Positions 24,413 through 34,140 are shown, counted from the first letter of the stretch. The stretch: 64,000 nucleotides of DNA from JASGTU01 sp963821815 (GCA_963821815.1 CAWGFG010000006.1:682001-746000), one strand, 5' to 3'. Made by a program: numbers and translations. Notes: generated from the letters alone by a model not told the origin.

Positions 24413-26353
24413 TTAATTGAGTGTCGGAGTGACGGACGCATTGCTGTCCGCAGCCCATTGCATGGTGTAGAGGTTGTAGTAACGGCCCTGTCGAGCGAGC
24501 AGTTCTTCATGTTGCCCGGTCTCGACAATCTTGCCATGATCCATCACAACAATCTGATCAGCGTCCACAATCGTGCTCAGCCTATGCGCGATGACGAACG
24601 ACGTGCGCCCGCTCATAAGCTGCTCCAATCCGAATTCGATCTGCTTCTCGGTAGCAGTGTCCACACTGCTGGTGGCTTCATCCAGGATGAGGATGTGCGG
24701 ATCGGCAAGCAGAGCCCGGGCAAAGGATACGAGTTGGCGCTGTCCACCGCTCAGGTTTACGCCGTCCTCGCCGACGTCTGCCTCATACTTGTTCGGTAGT
24801 CGCGAAATGAACTCATGCGCGCCAACCGCCTTCGCCGCCGTGATCACTTCCTCATCGGTAGCATCCAGCCTTCCGTACCGGATGTTATCCGCTATGGAAC
24901 CGCTGAAGAGGAACGGGTCCTGCAGTACGATTCCCAGTTGTGAACGAAGGCTGTTCTGCGTGATGTCACGGATATCATGGCTGTCGATCTTGATGGCGCC
25001 GCCGCTAACGTCAAAGAAGCGCGCCAACAATCGAACAACAGTGCTCTTGCCGGCGCCAGTCTCACCGACCAAAGCGACTCGCTCGCCGGGTGACGCATGC
25101 AAGCTGAAACCATCCAGCACGACCTCGTTCGGTTTATACCAAAAGTCTACGTCCTGGAAATCCACCGTTCCCTCGATAGACGGCAGTTTGTAGGCGTTTT
25201 CCGCATCGGCTAGTTCTGGCGATGTATCCAATAGATTGAAGATGCGCTCCGAACCCGCCATGGTCGCCTGGAAGGTGTTGTATCTTTGCGCCAGCTCGCG
25301 GATAGGATCGAAGAAACGATCTACGTAGAGCACGAAAGCGATCAGCACACCGGCGGACAACTGATCCCCAAGCACAAGCAGACCACCGACGCCTACTACC
25401 AGCGCCGTCGCGATAGAGCCAATTAAATCCACACCGGGGAAGAACAATGCAGTCAACCTCGTCGCCCGAATATTGGCGTCGAAGTATGACAGGTTCAGTT
25501 CATCGAAATGCTCGTGGTTCAGCTCCTCACGGTTGTACGCCTGTGTGACTCGAATACCGGAGATGGACTCGTTGAGGTAGCCGTTGATCAAGGACAATCG
25601 CGATCGCGTTGCACGATACGCGTCTCGCACACGTTTACGCCAGTAGTTGGTGAGGATAAACATCAGCGGCATCACCGCGAACGTAACCAGCGCCAGCTTC
25701 CAGTTCATCAGCAGCATGGCAATTGTAATGCCGACAAGCATGAAGGCAGAGCGCGTCAATCCAGTAATCGACCAAGTTACAAAGTCCTGCAGCACGCCTA
25801 CATCGCTGATCAGGCGGCTCATCAGCCGGCCCACGCTGTAATTGTTGTGAAAGCTTAGTGACAGCGTATGCAGGTGCCTAAACAAATCGCTGCGCATATC
25901 GGCGACGATTTTGGTGCCAACGTAAGCCATTAACAGAACACGCCCGCGATCGGTCACCCAGTTCAAGAGGACCGCGGTGATGTAGAGAATTGTCCACATC
26001 ATTAGGCCATTTATTGACTGCGTGCGAATGCCCTGATCGATTGTCCGCCCAATGATCCACGGCAGCGATACGGCGCACAGGGACGAGATTGTCATGAGGA
26101 TGATTGCGTAGACAGTCGTGCGCTTATATGGACCAAGGTACTGAACCAAGCGTCCGACTAAGCGCTTATCGAACGCCTTGCCGAGATTGTCATCCTCCTC
26201 ATCCGGCAGCAGATCACGAATACGCTCTTCTCTGCTACGACGATCTTCTTCCTCCAAGCTAACGCGACGCCCGAACAGCCACAGGATGCCAGACTCGTCG
26301 TTCTTGTCGTAGCCGTTATTCGATTTCTTTGCCGTCTTGTTGTCAGTCGCCAT
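24413..26353 (-). CDS. ABC exporter half-transporter, catalytically canonical subunit
   Basis: A 646-residue type IV ABC half-exporter. After an unusually long charged N-terminus (about 75 residues), six transmembrane helices (about 80-370) precede the nucleotide-binding domain. Walker A is GETGAGKST, the signature LSGGQ, Walker B LILDEATSSVD with the catalytic Glu, and the switch is AHRLST with His. It follows the 590-residue half by 17 bp on the same strand. The pair matches the heterodimeric multidrug-exporter layout (BmrCD, TM287/288). Substrate unknown. Confidence 0.9.
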   Translation of the reverse strand: MATDNKTAKKSNNGYDKNDESGILWLFGRRVSLEEEDRRSREERIRDLLPDEEDDNLGKAFDKRLVGRLVQYLGPYKRTTVYAIILMTISSLCAVSLPWIIGRTIDQGIRTQSINGLMMWTILYITAVLLNWVTDRGRVLLMAYVGTKIVADMRSDLFRHLHTLSLSFHNNYSVGRLMSRLISDVGVLQDFVTWSITGLTRSAFMLVGITIAMLLMNWKLALVTFAVMPLMFILTNYWRKRVRDAYRATRSRLSLINGYLNESISGIRVTQAYNREELNHEHFDELNLSYFDANIRATRLTALFFPGVDLIGSIATALVVGVGGLLVLGDQLSAGVLIAFVLYVDRFFDPIRELAQRYNTFQATMAGSERIFNLLDTSPELADAENAYKLPSIEGTVDFQDVDFWYKPNEVVLDGFSLHASPGERVALVGETGAGKSTVVRLLARFFDVSGGAIKIDSHDIRDITQNSLRSQLGIVLQDPFLFSGSIADNIRYGRLDATDEEVITAAKAVGAHEFISRLPNKYEADVGEDGVNLSGGQRQLVSFARALLADPHILILDEATSSVDTATEKQIEFGLEQLMSGRTSFVIAHRLSTIVDADQIVVMDHGKIVETGQHEELLARQGRYYNLYTMQWAADSNASVTPTLN

Positions 26354-26370
26354 AGAGTAGAATGTGCAAT

Positions 26371-28143
26371 CTATACCACTGGTCGCCCATGGGTCTGGAC
26401 AAATTCTTCCTGGTCGCGTAATTGCAAATCGTAGATCTCTCGGTAGAGTCCATCCATCGCCAAGAGCTCATCGTGTGTTCCGCGCTCGACGATTTCACCC
26501 CTATCAAGCACGAGGATCTGGTCAGCGGATTTCAAGGTCACGAGACGCTGTGCGATCACAAAAGTGGTACGGTCCTTCATGATCCATCCGAGCGCCTCCT
26601 GGATGATGTGCTCAGTTTCCGTATCCACACTGCTAGTCGAGTCATCCAAAATGAGAATACGCGGATCGCAGATGACGGCGCGGGCGATGGCAATGCGTTG
26701 CTTCTGCCCGCCGCTGAGCGTTACGCCACGCTCGCCGACCATGGTCTCGTACTGGTCTGGAAACGTCATGATGAAATCGTGCGCCGCCGCTGTCTTCGCT
26801 GCTCCGATGATCTCTTCCATCGTTGCATCCTTTTTGCCATAACGTATGTTATCGGCAATCGTATCGTTGAAGAGGAACGGCGCCTGAAGCACAGTTGCAA
26901 TCGGCTCACGCAGGCTTTGAAGCGTGAGTGTTTTTATGTCATGCCCGTCAATAAGCACCTTACCTTCAGTTGTGTCGTAAAAGCGCGGTATCAGGTTAGT
27001 CACAGTCGACTTGCCAGACCCAGTCGGTCCAATCAACGCCACGATTTCGCCCGGATTGGCGGTGAAGCTCACATGATTGAGGACGGAGCCGCTCGACTGG
27101 TAGCTGAAGGTCACGTCCTTGAATTCAACATTGCCGACGACATCCTTCAACTCGATGGCGCCTGGCGCTTCCGGCACATCGCTGGGCGTGTCGATGATTT
27201 CAAAAACACGACTAGCCGAAGCACTAGCGTTGGCGGCTAGGTTCACAAGGAAACCTAGACGGGAAACTGGCGCCGAGAGCATCATGACGTATGAAACCAT
27301 CGCAAACAGGGTGCCAACGGTGATCGCACCGGAAATGGCCTGTCTACCGCCAAACCAGAGCAACATCACCACCGCCACGGATAGAACCAGCGTGAATGTT
27401 GGCCAGAAATTGCCCCATAGACGAATGGCTGCGTAGCGTCGTGTGAACCACTCGTCGTTTTCAACATCGAACTTCTCAAGCTCGTATTCCTCGCGTGCGA
27501 AAGCCTTGACCACGCCGATTCCAGTCATGCTCTCTTGCATGGTGGAAGATAGAATTCCCATCTGCTCCTGAATGCTCTTAAACATCGGGCGCACGGTATT
27601 GCCAAAATAGAGCGCCAGAATGACCAATACAATCAACGGGCCGAGCACAAGCAACGTTAGCGTTGGGTCTTCCCACAACATGGCTGCCACTACGCCAAAA
27701 AGCAGCAATAGCGTTGCCGTCAAATCGAGCAGGCCGATGCCTGCAAAGCGTTCTGTTTCACTTATGTCACTGGTGGCACGGCTCATCAGATCGCCGGTCT
27801 TCGCCTTGTCGTGGAAGGAAAAAGGAAGATGCTGAACTGAGACGTAGAAATCATCGCGCAGGTTATAGGACACGCGGTGTGTGAGCCATTCGCCGAAGTA
27901 GCGCTGGCAAAACGACACCACAACACGTACGAGCGCAATGAGCAGAATGAGGAATGCTGCGTAGAACAGCGGTTTCGCTTCCCCCGTCGCAATACCATTG
28001 TCGATGGCCTGCTTGATGATCTGCGGGATAAACAGATTGATCAGCGTAGCCGTAATCATCGCTCCGTAGGCGATAATGACGAAAAGCCAATAGGGGGTTA
28101 AGTAGCCAGCAAGTCTCTGATAAATACCGAATCGATAATTCAT
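26371..28143 (-). CDS. ABC exporter half-transporter, degenerate-site subunit
   Basis: A 590-residue half-exporter with six transmembrane helices (about 15-310) and a nucleotide-binding domain. Walker A (GPTGSGKST) and signature LSGGQ are intact. However, Walker B is LILDDSTSSVD, with Asp for the catalytic Glu, and the switch is AQRLVT, with Gln for His. Both changes are the hallmark of the non-hydrolytic site of heterodimeric exporters. It is the promoter-proximal gene of the pair. Upstream lies a 391-bp gap to the divergent methyltransferase. Confidence 0.9.
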   Translation of the reverse strand: MNYRFGIYQRLAGYLTPYWLFVIIAYGAMITATLINLFIPQIIKQAIDNGIATGEAKPLFYAAFLILLIALVRVVVSFCQRYFGEWLTHRVSYNLRDDFYVSVQHLPFSFHDKAKTGDLMSRATSDISETERFAGIGLLDLTATLLLLFGVVAAMLWEDPTLTLLVLGPLIVLVILALYFGNTVRPMFKSIQEQMGILSSTMQESMTGIGVVKAFAREEYELEKFDVENDEWFTRRYAAIRLWGNFWPTFTLVLSVAVVMLLWFGGRQAISGAITVGTLFAMVSYVMMLSAPVSRLGFLVNLAANASASASRVFEIIDTPSDVPEAPGAIELKDVVGNVEFKDVTFSYQSSGSVLNHVSFTANPGEIVALIGPTGSGKSTVTNLIPRFYDTTEGKVLIDGHDIKTLTLQSLREPIATVLQAPFLFNDTIADNIRYGKKDATMEEIIGAAKTAAAHDFIMTFPDQYETMVGERGVTLSGGQKQRIAIARAVICDPRILILDDSTSSVDTETEHIIQEALGWIMKDRTTFVIAQRLVTLKSADQILVLDRGEIVERGTHDELLAMDGLYREIYDLQLRDQEEFVQTHGRPVV

Positions 28144-28534
28144 GCGTCGTCGTAATACGATTTTGAGTTGTATTCTATTCTTACGGCGCGCTTAACAACC
28201 TTTGACGGAATATGGATTCAACAAAGGCGTGCAAGTTAACCTATTCATGCGCTACAGCATGTACGCACCGTTATCGTGTTAATACCCTCACGTGCTTTTA
28301 GTCTATGCATGCCCCGCATATATGTCAATATTCGTGTAATAAGCAACACGCAGGCAACAGGAGATACTTATGTTGAGTTACACACCGGGAAAGCGGAAAA
28401 ATCCGTAGTTGCCATTATACCTAATAGTTGAGCGGGTAGTGGCGAAGTCATGACTATAAATAACGCAAAAAACTAACGTAAACTACCGTCTCAAGAATCT
28501 ATCCGCCAGACAGTGAGTATGCTACACTGGAGGC
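28144..28534. other. Intergenic region, 391 bp, divergent promoters expected
   Basis: AT-rich spacer between the divergent ABC pair and the RNA methyltransferase. Promoters for both must lie here but I cannot fix them. One 12-codon frame (28370-28408) has a good Shine-Dalgarno (ACAGGAG) 6 nt before its ATG; its peptide is MLSYTPGKRKNP. It could be chance. I see no hairpin terminator or riboswitch. Confidence 0.4.
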
Positions 28535-29386
28535 ATGGACTACAGATTGATTGACAGCGGAGACCGAAATAAACTAGAGCAAGTTGGCCCGTATACGCTG
28601 ATAAGGCCTTCGCCGCAAGCGATCTGGTCGCCGAGACAGCCTAAGCTTTGGCTAGCGGCTGATGCTATCTATGAGCGAAGCAGCAAAGGCGGCGGCGACT
28701 GGAAATGGCGCCGCGAGGTTAAGCGGGAGTTTGACATCCTGTTCGGTGACTTGGCGATGCGCGTTCGGTTGACCGATTTCGGCCACCTCGGCTTATTCGC
28801 CGAACAAGCAGACCACTGGCAGTGGATCCGTGACACTATTCGCGCAAGGCTGCAGAAGACACCTAGCAACCTGAACGTGCTCAATCTTTTTGCCTACACA
28901 GGCGGCAGTACGCTCGCCGCCAGCCAAGCCGGCGCGCACGTCGTACACTTGGATGCAGCCAAGGGTGTTGTAGACTGGGCACGTGAAAACGCTGAACTGA
29001 GCCACCTGCAGTCGCGACCCATCCGTTGGATCGTAGATGACGCGATCAAGTTCGTGGAGCGCGAGGTCCGCCGCGGCAACAAATACCACGGCATCATTCT
29101 AGATCCACCTTCCTTTGGGCGCGGGCCGAAGGGTCAGGTCTTTAAGATTGAGAACGAGCTGCCGACGCTTATGGAAGGCTGTCGAGAGCTGCTCGCCAAG
29201 AATGCACTGTTCATGCTTTACAGCGGTCACACGCCAGGATTTACACCGCTTGTAATGCAAAACCAGCTTGATGAAGTGGTGCACAACCTACCCGGCACTG
29301 TGGACTCGGGGGAGATGGTCATCCATGATGAGCAAGGACGCTACCTGCCAAGCGGTACATTTGCCCGCTGGGTAGCCTCTACTTGA
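28535..29386 (+). CDS. Class I SAM-dependent rRNA methyltransferase (RlmI/RlmK-like)
   Basis: A 283-residue methyltransferase of the COG1092 group (23S rRNA cytosine or guanine methylation). The SAM-binding motif is NLFAYTGGSTLAAS near residue 115, followed by VVHLDAAKGVVDWAREN, and the catalytic motif IILDPPSFGRG near 190. It lacks the N-terminal PUA domain of E. coli RlmI, so it is a short form. TGGAGG precedes the ATG. The next gene, a second RNA methyltransferase, starts 30 bp after the stop, so the pair probably forms one unit. Confidence 0.88.
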   Translation: MDYRLIDSGDRNKLEQVGPYTLIRPSPQAIWSPRQPKLWLAADAIYERSSKGGGDWKWRREVKREFDILFGDLAMRVRLTDFGHLGLFAEQADHWQWIRDTIRARLQKTPSNLNVLNLFAYTGGSTLAASQAGAHVVHLDAAKGVVDWARENAELSHLQSRPIRWIVDDAIKFVEREVRRGNKYHGIILDPPSFGRGPKGQVFKIENELPTLMEGCRELLAKNALFMLYSGHTPGFTPLVMQNQLDEVVHNLPGTVDSGEMVIHDEQGRYLPSGTFARWVAST

Positions 29387-29416
29387 TGACAAACACTTAT
29401 TGACAAGTGCTACTTG

Positions 29417-30232
29417 ATGCCGACGTATATAGCAAGCCTGCAAAACCCCAGAGTCAAGGAAATAGTCAAGCTGCGCAAACGCAGTTACCGTGATCAGCAG
29501 CGGACGACCGTCGTCGAGGGATGCCGGGAACTTAGCCATGCGCTCGCAGCCGGCGTCACACCAGAGACAGTTTTTATCTGCAATGAACTCACGACAAGCG
29601 AATGCAACACGGTGCTACAAAATTTGTACGCCATGGCTGCAGAACGGACTACTTCACTGTTCGAAGTCTCAGCCGATGTCTTTGCGAAAATGGCTTATCG
29701 AGAAACCACTGGCGGCATCTTGGCTACGATACCTTATGTCAATGTTGAGTTCGATCAGCTTCCAAAGTCGGCGCAACCTTTGCTGCTTGTTGTGGAGTCA
29801 CCCGAAAAGCCAGGAAACCTCGGAGCGCTTCTGCGCACGGCAGACGCAGCTGGCTTTGACGGCGTAATCGTTTGCGGCGACGGAACAGATCTGCATAACC
29901 CCAACGTCGTAAGGGCGAGTCTAGGCGCACTTTTTACCGTGCCGGTCTGTACGGCGACAACATCGGATACCATTGCCTGGCTAAGTCAAAATGGTATTCG
30001 GTCCATCGCGGCTACACCATATGCAGAAACGAGCTATACGGATGTTGCCATGGCTGGACGATGCGCCATCGTAGTGGGCAGCGAAGCGGAGGGGCTGTCG
30101 CCTGAGTGGCTAGAAAGTGCCAGCGTTCAGGTCCGTATTCCCATGTATGGCAGAGTAGACAGCCTGAACTTGTCCACCTCTGCTGCAATACTCATCTATG
30201 AAGCAGTGCGACAGCGTTCGGACAACGCATAA
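29417..30232 (+). CDS. TrmH/SpoU-family RNA 2'-O-methyltransferase
   Basis: A 271-residue SPOUT methyltransferase from ATG 29417 (a TTG at 29414 is also open). The N-terminal about 100 residues (SLQNPRVKEIVKLRKRSYR, VVEGCREL) form the L30e-like RNA-binding domain. The SPOUT knot carries ESPEKPGNLGALLRTADAAG (motif 1), VVGSEAEGLSPEW (motif 2) and IPMYGRVDSLNLSTSAAI (motif 3). It methylates a ribose in rRNA, probably 23S, with SAM. The target cannot be assigned. Confidence 0.9.
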   Translation: MPTYIASLQNPRVKEIVKLRKRSYRDQQRTTVVEGCRELSHALAAGVTPETVFICNELTTSECNTVLQNLYAMAAERTTSLFEVSADVFAKMAYRETTGGILATIPYVNVEFDQLPKSAQPLLLVVESPEKPGNLGALLRTADAAGFDGVIVCGDGTDLHNPNVVRASLGALFTVPVCTATTSDTIAWLSQNGIRSIAATPYAETSYTDVAMAGRCAIVVGSEAEGLSPEWLESASVQVRIPMYGRVDSLNLSTSAAILIYEAVRQRSDNA

Positions 30233-30604
30233 TATCACAAACGCAACGCAACAGTGAAGGTTGGCCTTGCTGACCTATATAGATAGATCTCAATTTCGTT
30301 GCTCGGGTCGTCTATTGCACAAGTACACAACATAACGCTAACCAGTTCGGGTTTCCGAAAAGAACATTCGTCTTAATTCGATATTTGGTTGGAATGAAAC
30401 CTACTGCAAGCGCTCGTCGTTTGAGATATGATACATGTGGATGAACGTGTAATCGGCGGTTTTGTATGTATGGCGGATTCGCCAGGTTTTCACGACTTTG
30501 TTTGACGCTTGATCACGCGTGTGCTAGACTGGCACCGTCTCGTGCTTCGGTTTGAGACCTATCAAGGCTTTGGCTGGCAAAGCTGACTGGATAAGTATTC
30601 CTAT
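30233..30604. other. Intergenic region, 372 bp, upstream of ftsH
   Basis: It holds a good promoter candidate at 30502-30530, so the ftsH leader would be about 70 nt. No terminator hairpin with a T-run, no CIRCE element and no riboswitch motif was recognised in the rest. Confidence 0.4.
30502..30530 (+). promoter_or_regulatory. Candidate ftsH promoter
   Basis: TTGACG (30502-30507) and TAGACT (30525-30530) are separated by exactly 17 nt, matching the housekeeping sigma consensus at 5/6 and 4/6 positions. The ftsH start is about 75 nt downstream. Confidence 0.55.
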
Positions 30605-32563
30605 ATGGATTTTCGACGTTACAGAAGCTGGCTGATCTACTTCCTACTGGTCGCTGCCGTAGGCTTCTTCCTCTACATGTCGCTGGCGCGCCGGTCTAAC
30701 GCCGCCTCAACGACAGTACCCATTGCTGACATTGCGCATAAGGTCTCGGCTGGCGATATCAACGAGATCTCTGTGAAGGATGATCGCATCTTTGCGATAG
30801 ATGTGGAGAGCGGACAGCTTCTACAATCACGTAAGGAAACCGGCACGGGCATCATCGAGACGCTCAACAATCTCGGCGTTTCCGAAGATGCGCTGAAAAA
30901 TATTGATGTCAGTGTGGAGGCGCCGAAAATTTGGGAAAGCTGGGGTGGGATTTTGTTGGCCATTATCCCTCTTGCCCTGCTTGGCGTATTCTTTATTTTC
31001 ATCATGCGACAGGCGAGCGGCGCAGGTAACCAAGCATTCAGTTTTGGCAAGAGTCGTGCACGTATGTTTAGTGGAGATCGACCCTCTGTTACCTTTGACG
31101 ACGTAGCCGGCAACGAAGAAGCAAAACAGGAGTTGCAGGAGGTAGTAGAGTTCCTGCAGGAGCCTGAGAAGTTCGTTACCCTGGGTGCGCGCATTCCTAA
31201 GGGCGTACTGCTTGTAGGTCCGCCTGGTACCGGTAAAACCTTAATGGCCAAAGCTGTTTCCGGCGAAGCAGAGGTGCCTTTCTTCAGCATTTCCGGCTCC
31301 GAATTTGTAGAGATGTTCGTAGGTGTCGGCGCTAGTCGCGTACGAGATCTATTTGACCAGGCGAAGAAGAACTCGCCCTGTATCATCTTCATCGATGAGA
31401 TTGATGCGGTCGGCCGCCATCGAGGCGCTGGTATGGGCGGCTCACACGATGAACGCGAACAGACACTCAACCAGATCCTTGTGGAGATGGACGGCTTTGA
31501 CACGGATACGAATGTGATCCTAGTCGCAGCTACAAACCGTCCGGATATTCTGGACCCGGCGCTGTTGCGTCCAGGGCGGTTCGATCGACGCGTGACAATG
31601 GATGCTCCCGATGTGAAAGGCCGTCGCGCTATCCTCGACGTTCACGTGAAAGGTAAGCCGCTTGCGGGTGACGTCGATTTGGACGTTATCGCAAAGCAGA
31701 CGCCTGGCTTCGCCGGAGCAGACATCGAAAATCTCGTCAACGAAGCCGCCATTCTTGCTGCTAGACGTAATCGCAATAATGTCAGTATGTCCGAGTTCCA
31801 GGAAGCAATTGAGAGAGTGATTGCCGGACCGGAACGTCGCAGCCGATTGATTACGCCGCACGAAAAGCAGGTCGTGGCGTATCACGAATCGGGGCATGCC
31901 ATCGCCATGCACTTCTTGCCTGATCACGATCCGGTTCATAAAGTGACCATTGTGCCCCGTGGCATGGCGGGCGGTTATACATTGAGCCTGCCGAACGAAG
32001 AAACTCATCTGGTAACAATGAAGAAATTCAAAGACCAGTTGGTAGCGCTGCTTGGCGGTCGTGTCGCTGAAGAGATACGCTTCGGTGACATCACAACAGG
32101 CGCCAGCAACGACTTGGAACGCGTGACCAAAATGACCCGAGCCATGGTTACGCAATGGGGCATGAGCGAGAAGCTAGGTCCCATCCGCTATGGCGAAAGC
32201 GATGAGTTGGTTTTCCTTGGGCGTGAGATCTCCGAGCGACGCAACTACAGTGATCGCATCGCGCAGAAGATTGACGAGGAAGTACGCACGCTTGTCGATG
32301 AAGCGCATAGTCGCTGCCATCAGTTGCTAAGCGACAACTGGGATAAGCTTGAACTAGTTACACAGTATCTGCTTGAGGTCGAAACAATCAACTCTGAGCA
32401 GTTTGAGGCAATCATTCGAGGCGAAAATCCGTTCCCAGACGAAGAAGAAACACCTGGTCCAAAGCTACCAATAACAAAAAACAACAAAGCCGGGAAGACA
32501 AATCCTGACGGTCGCAAAGACAGCGGAATGGACATTGGGGGAACGTTGCCTGCCCCCGCCTAG
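30605..32563 (+). CDS. ftsH: ATP-dependent zinc metalloprotease FtsH
   Basis: A 652-residue membrane AAA+ protease that degrades misfolded membrane proteins and regulators. Two transmembrane helices (about 9-26 and 112-132) flank a small extracytoplasmic domain. The AAA module has Walker A GPPGTGKT (205-212), Walker B IIFIDEIDAVG and the arginine-finger segment RPGRFDRR. The zinc site is HESGH near residue 426. The C-terminal about 50 residues are Pro/Lys-rich and polar. A terminator lies about 80 bp after the stop, inside the start region of the next frame. Confidence 0.96.
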   Translation: MDFRRYRSWLIYFLLVAAVGFFLYMSLARRSNAASTTVPIADIAHKVSAGDINEISVKDDRIFAIDVESGQLLQSRKETGTGIIETLNNLGVSEDALKNIDVSVEAPKIWESWGGILLAIIPLALLGVFFIFIMRQASGAGNQAFSFGKSRARMFSGDRPSVTFDDVAGNEEAKQELQEVVEFLQEPEKFVTLGARIPKGVLLVGPPGTGKTLMAKAVSGEAEVPFFSISGSEFVEMFVGVGASRVRDLFDQAKKNSPCIIFIDEIDAVGRHRGAGMGGSHDEREQTLNQILVEMDGFDTDTNVILVAATNRPDILDPALLRPGRFDRRVTMDAPDVKGRRAILDVHVKGKPLAGDVDLDVIAKQTPGFAGADIENLVNEAAILAARRNRNNVSMSEFQEAIERVIAGPERRSRLITPHEKQVVAYHESGHAIAMHFLPDHDPVHKVTIVPRGMAGGYTLSLPNEETHLVTMKKFKDQLVALLGGRVAEEIRFGDITTGASNDLERVTKMTRAMVTQWGMSEKLGPIRYGESDELVFLGREISERRNYSDRIAQKIDEEVRTLVDEAHSRCHQLLSDNWDKLELVTQYLLEVETINSEQFEAIIRGENPFPDEEETPGPKLPITKNNKAGKTNPDGRKDSGMDIGGTLPAPA

Positions 32564-32572
32564 AACTCGTCT

Positions 32573-33400
32573 TTGAGCGACAAGCAAAGATCGCCGATGA
32601 AAACGAAAACAGGAGTTACAAGCACTAACGGGTATCACGACACCCCGCCGATGACAGGCGGGGTTTCTTCTATTACGTCAAAGCGACGCCGCACAGTCTT
32701 TCTGCCCGAAATCCCTGCCAGGAGTTTCAGGTCGATTAGCTATGCCGTACATCGCTGCGAATTCGGCGAAATCCATGGCAACTATTACATCACCATGTTT
32801 CTTGCGTTGCTGGCAATCATTTGGGCGACTGGACTACTACCAGGACGATGGATCGGAGCCTGTTTCTTTCTCATTCTGATCGCAATTCAGATGGTTTCAG
32901 GCATTATTATGAAACGACGGGATTTTGTTGTTTTTCATGAGGACGATCACCGCGAGACGAAACCAGGATATATCTCGGATAACACGCGGTTGCCGGTCTA
33001 TGTGACGGGACGGTTGTCCGTCGAAGGTCGCGATCGTCGCTACACCTGCGTCCCTGGCTTCTACAAAACGTTCGCCACACGCGAACATGCACTGTTATGC
33101 CAATTACGCGACCGCAAAGTGTTTCGTTCTTTACGCTGGCCTATAGATGAAGTCGGCATGTGGTATGCATTCTTCAACCCCAGGGATGTCATTGCCTATC
33201 GACGCGGTAAGCTGATATTCGGTGCAAATCCGTTGCCAACCTTGGCCATAGAAATCGAACGCTGCCAGACTAAAGCCAAACGTTTCAGCAGTGAAACAAA
33301 AGAAGATTGCGAAGTAGAGACATTGTTCATTTCTTCTGAAGACGAAAACGTACTGGAGCAGATCGCCTCAGACATCTATTCCGATATGTACGACAATTGA
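32573..33400 (+). CDS. Membrane protein of unknown function (start uncertain)
   Basis: The open frame runs from a TTG at 32573, with ATGs at 32597 and 32651. None has a clear ribosome-binding site. Two adjacent hydrophobic helices lie at about residues 78-95 and 98-115 of the longest form. A soluble C-terminal domain of about 160 residues follows, with RDRRYTCVPGFYKTFATREHALLCQL and FNPRDVIAYRRG. I do not recognise a family. The first about 30 codons overlap a terminator-like hairpin (32643-32668), so either a start after the hairpin or read-through is implied. The last residues are acidic. Confidence 0.65.
   Translation: MSDKQRSPMKTKTGVTSTNGYHDTPPMTGGVSSITSKRRRTVFLPEIPARSFRSISYAVHRCEFGEIHGNYYITMFLALLAIIWATGLLPGRWIGACFFLILIAIQMVSGIIMKRRDFVVFHEDDHRETKPGYISDNTRLPVYVTGRLSVEGRDRRYTCVPGFYKTFATREHALLCQLRDRKVFRSLRWPIDEVGMWYAFFNPRDVIAYRRGKLIFGANPLPTLAIEIERCQTKAKRFSSETKEDCEVETLFISSEDENVLEQIASDIYSDMYDN
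32643..32671 (+). terminator. Terminator-like hairpin overlapping a start region
   Basis: ACCCCGCC pairs with GGCGGGGT around a 7-nt loop that contains an ATG (32651), then TTTCTTCT. It lies 80 bp after the ftsH stop, as expected for its terminator, yet falls inside the open frame of the following membrane protein. Confidence 0.7.
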
Positions 33401-33529
33401 ACTCGACACAGCGGAGTTATCAAGTCCAAGAACAAAAAGGAAAGCTACCGGAGTAACTACAATCAGCCGGTATCGACTTGCTATTGTTATGACACGAACC
33501 GCAGCGAATTAACACGAGGAGAGTAGACG

Positions 33530-34003
33530 ATGGCGAACGGGTCTAGACCGAACTGGGACAGCTATTTCATGGACATTGCCTTCGCCGTTGCTGAACGCAG
33601 CACCTGTGATCGAGCACATGTAGGTGCAGTGCTCGTGCTCGACCGGCGCATCCTGACGACCGGCTATAACGGCGCGCCAAGAGGCCTCCCCCACTGCGAT
33701 GAGGTAGGGCATCTGATGATCGACGGACATTGTGTGCGTGCGCTGCATGCCGAGCAGAATGCCATTATCCAGGCTGCGCTCCACGGCATCAGCATCGGCG
33801 GCTCGACAGCTTACGTGACTCACCAGCCATGCCTGACGTGCGCTAAGATGCTGATCAACTCGGGTGTTGAACGAGTGGTGTATGCGGGTAACTATCCTGA
33901 TGAGAATAGCATCATGTTTCTCAATGAAGCCGGCGTTGAGCTCGTGCACATGCCGCGCCAGAGGAAACCCGACACTGTCTATCATCCTAGCGACGACGAG
34001 TAG
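33530..34003 (+). CDS. dCMP deaminase family protein (ComEB-like)
   Basis: A 157-residue zinc-dependent cytidine/deoxycytidylate deaminase. Zinc ligands and the proton-shuttling Glu are in HAEQNAI (H73, E75) and PCLTCAK (C101, C104). The N-terminal sequence WDSYFMDIAFAVAERSTCDRAHVGAV and GYNGAPRGLPHCDEVG are typical of dCMP deaminases, which give dUMP for dTTP synthesis. GAGGAG lies 9-10 nt before the ATG. It lies apart from the trp block, 100 bp before the trp promoter. Confidence 0.92.
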   Translation: MANGSRPNWDSYFMDIAFAVAERSTCDRAHVGAVLVLDRRILTTGYNGAPRGLPHCDEVGHLMIDGHCVRALHAEQNAIIQAALHGISIGGSTAYVTHQPCLTCAKMLINSGVERVVYAGNYPDENSIMFLNEAGVELVHMPRQRKPDTVYHPSDDE

Positions 34004-34106
34004 ACACCGTTTCTTCCCGATTCGGCGTACACAGATTCCTTGCGAGACGTCATCAGATACAGAACAAACCCAACGCCGCAGGACAGTTGCGGCTATTCAT
34101 TCGATG

Positions 34107-34134
34107 TTGACAAGTGCGGTATATCTGTTATAGT
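34107..34134 (+). promoter_or_regulatory. Promoter of the trp operon leader
   Basis: A perfect TTGACA (34107-34112) is followed after 16 nt by TATAGT (34129-34134). Transcription would start near 34141, just before the T-box leader and about 430 nt before trpE. The intervening 34004-34106 holds nothing I can recognise. Confidence 0.7.
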
Positions 34135-34140
34135 TGTCGA

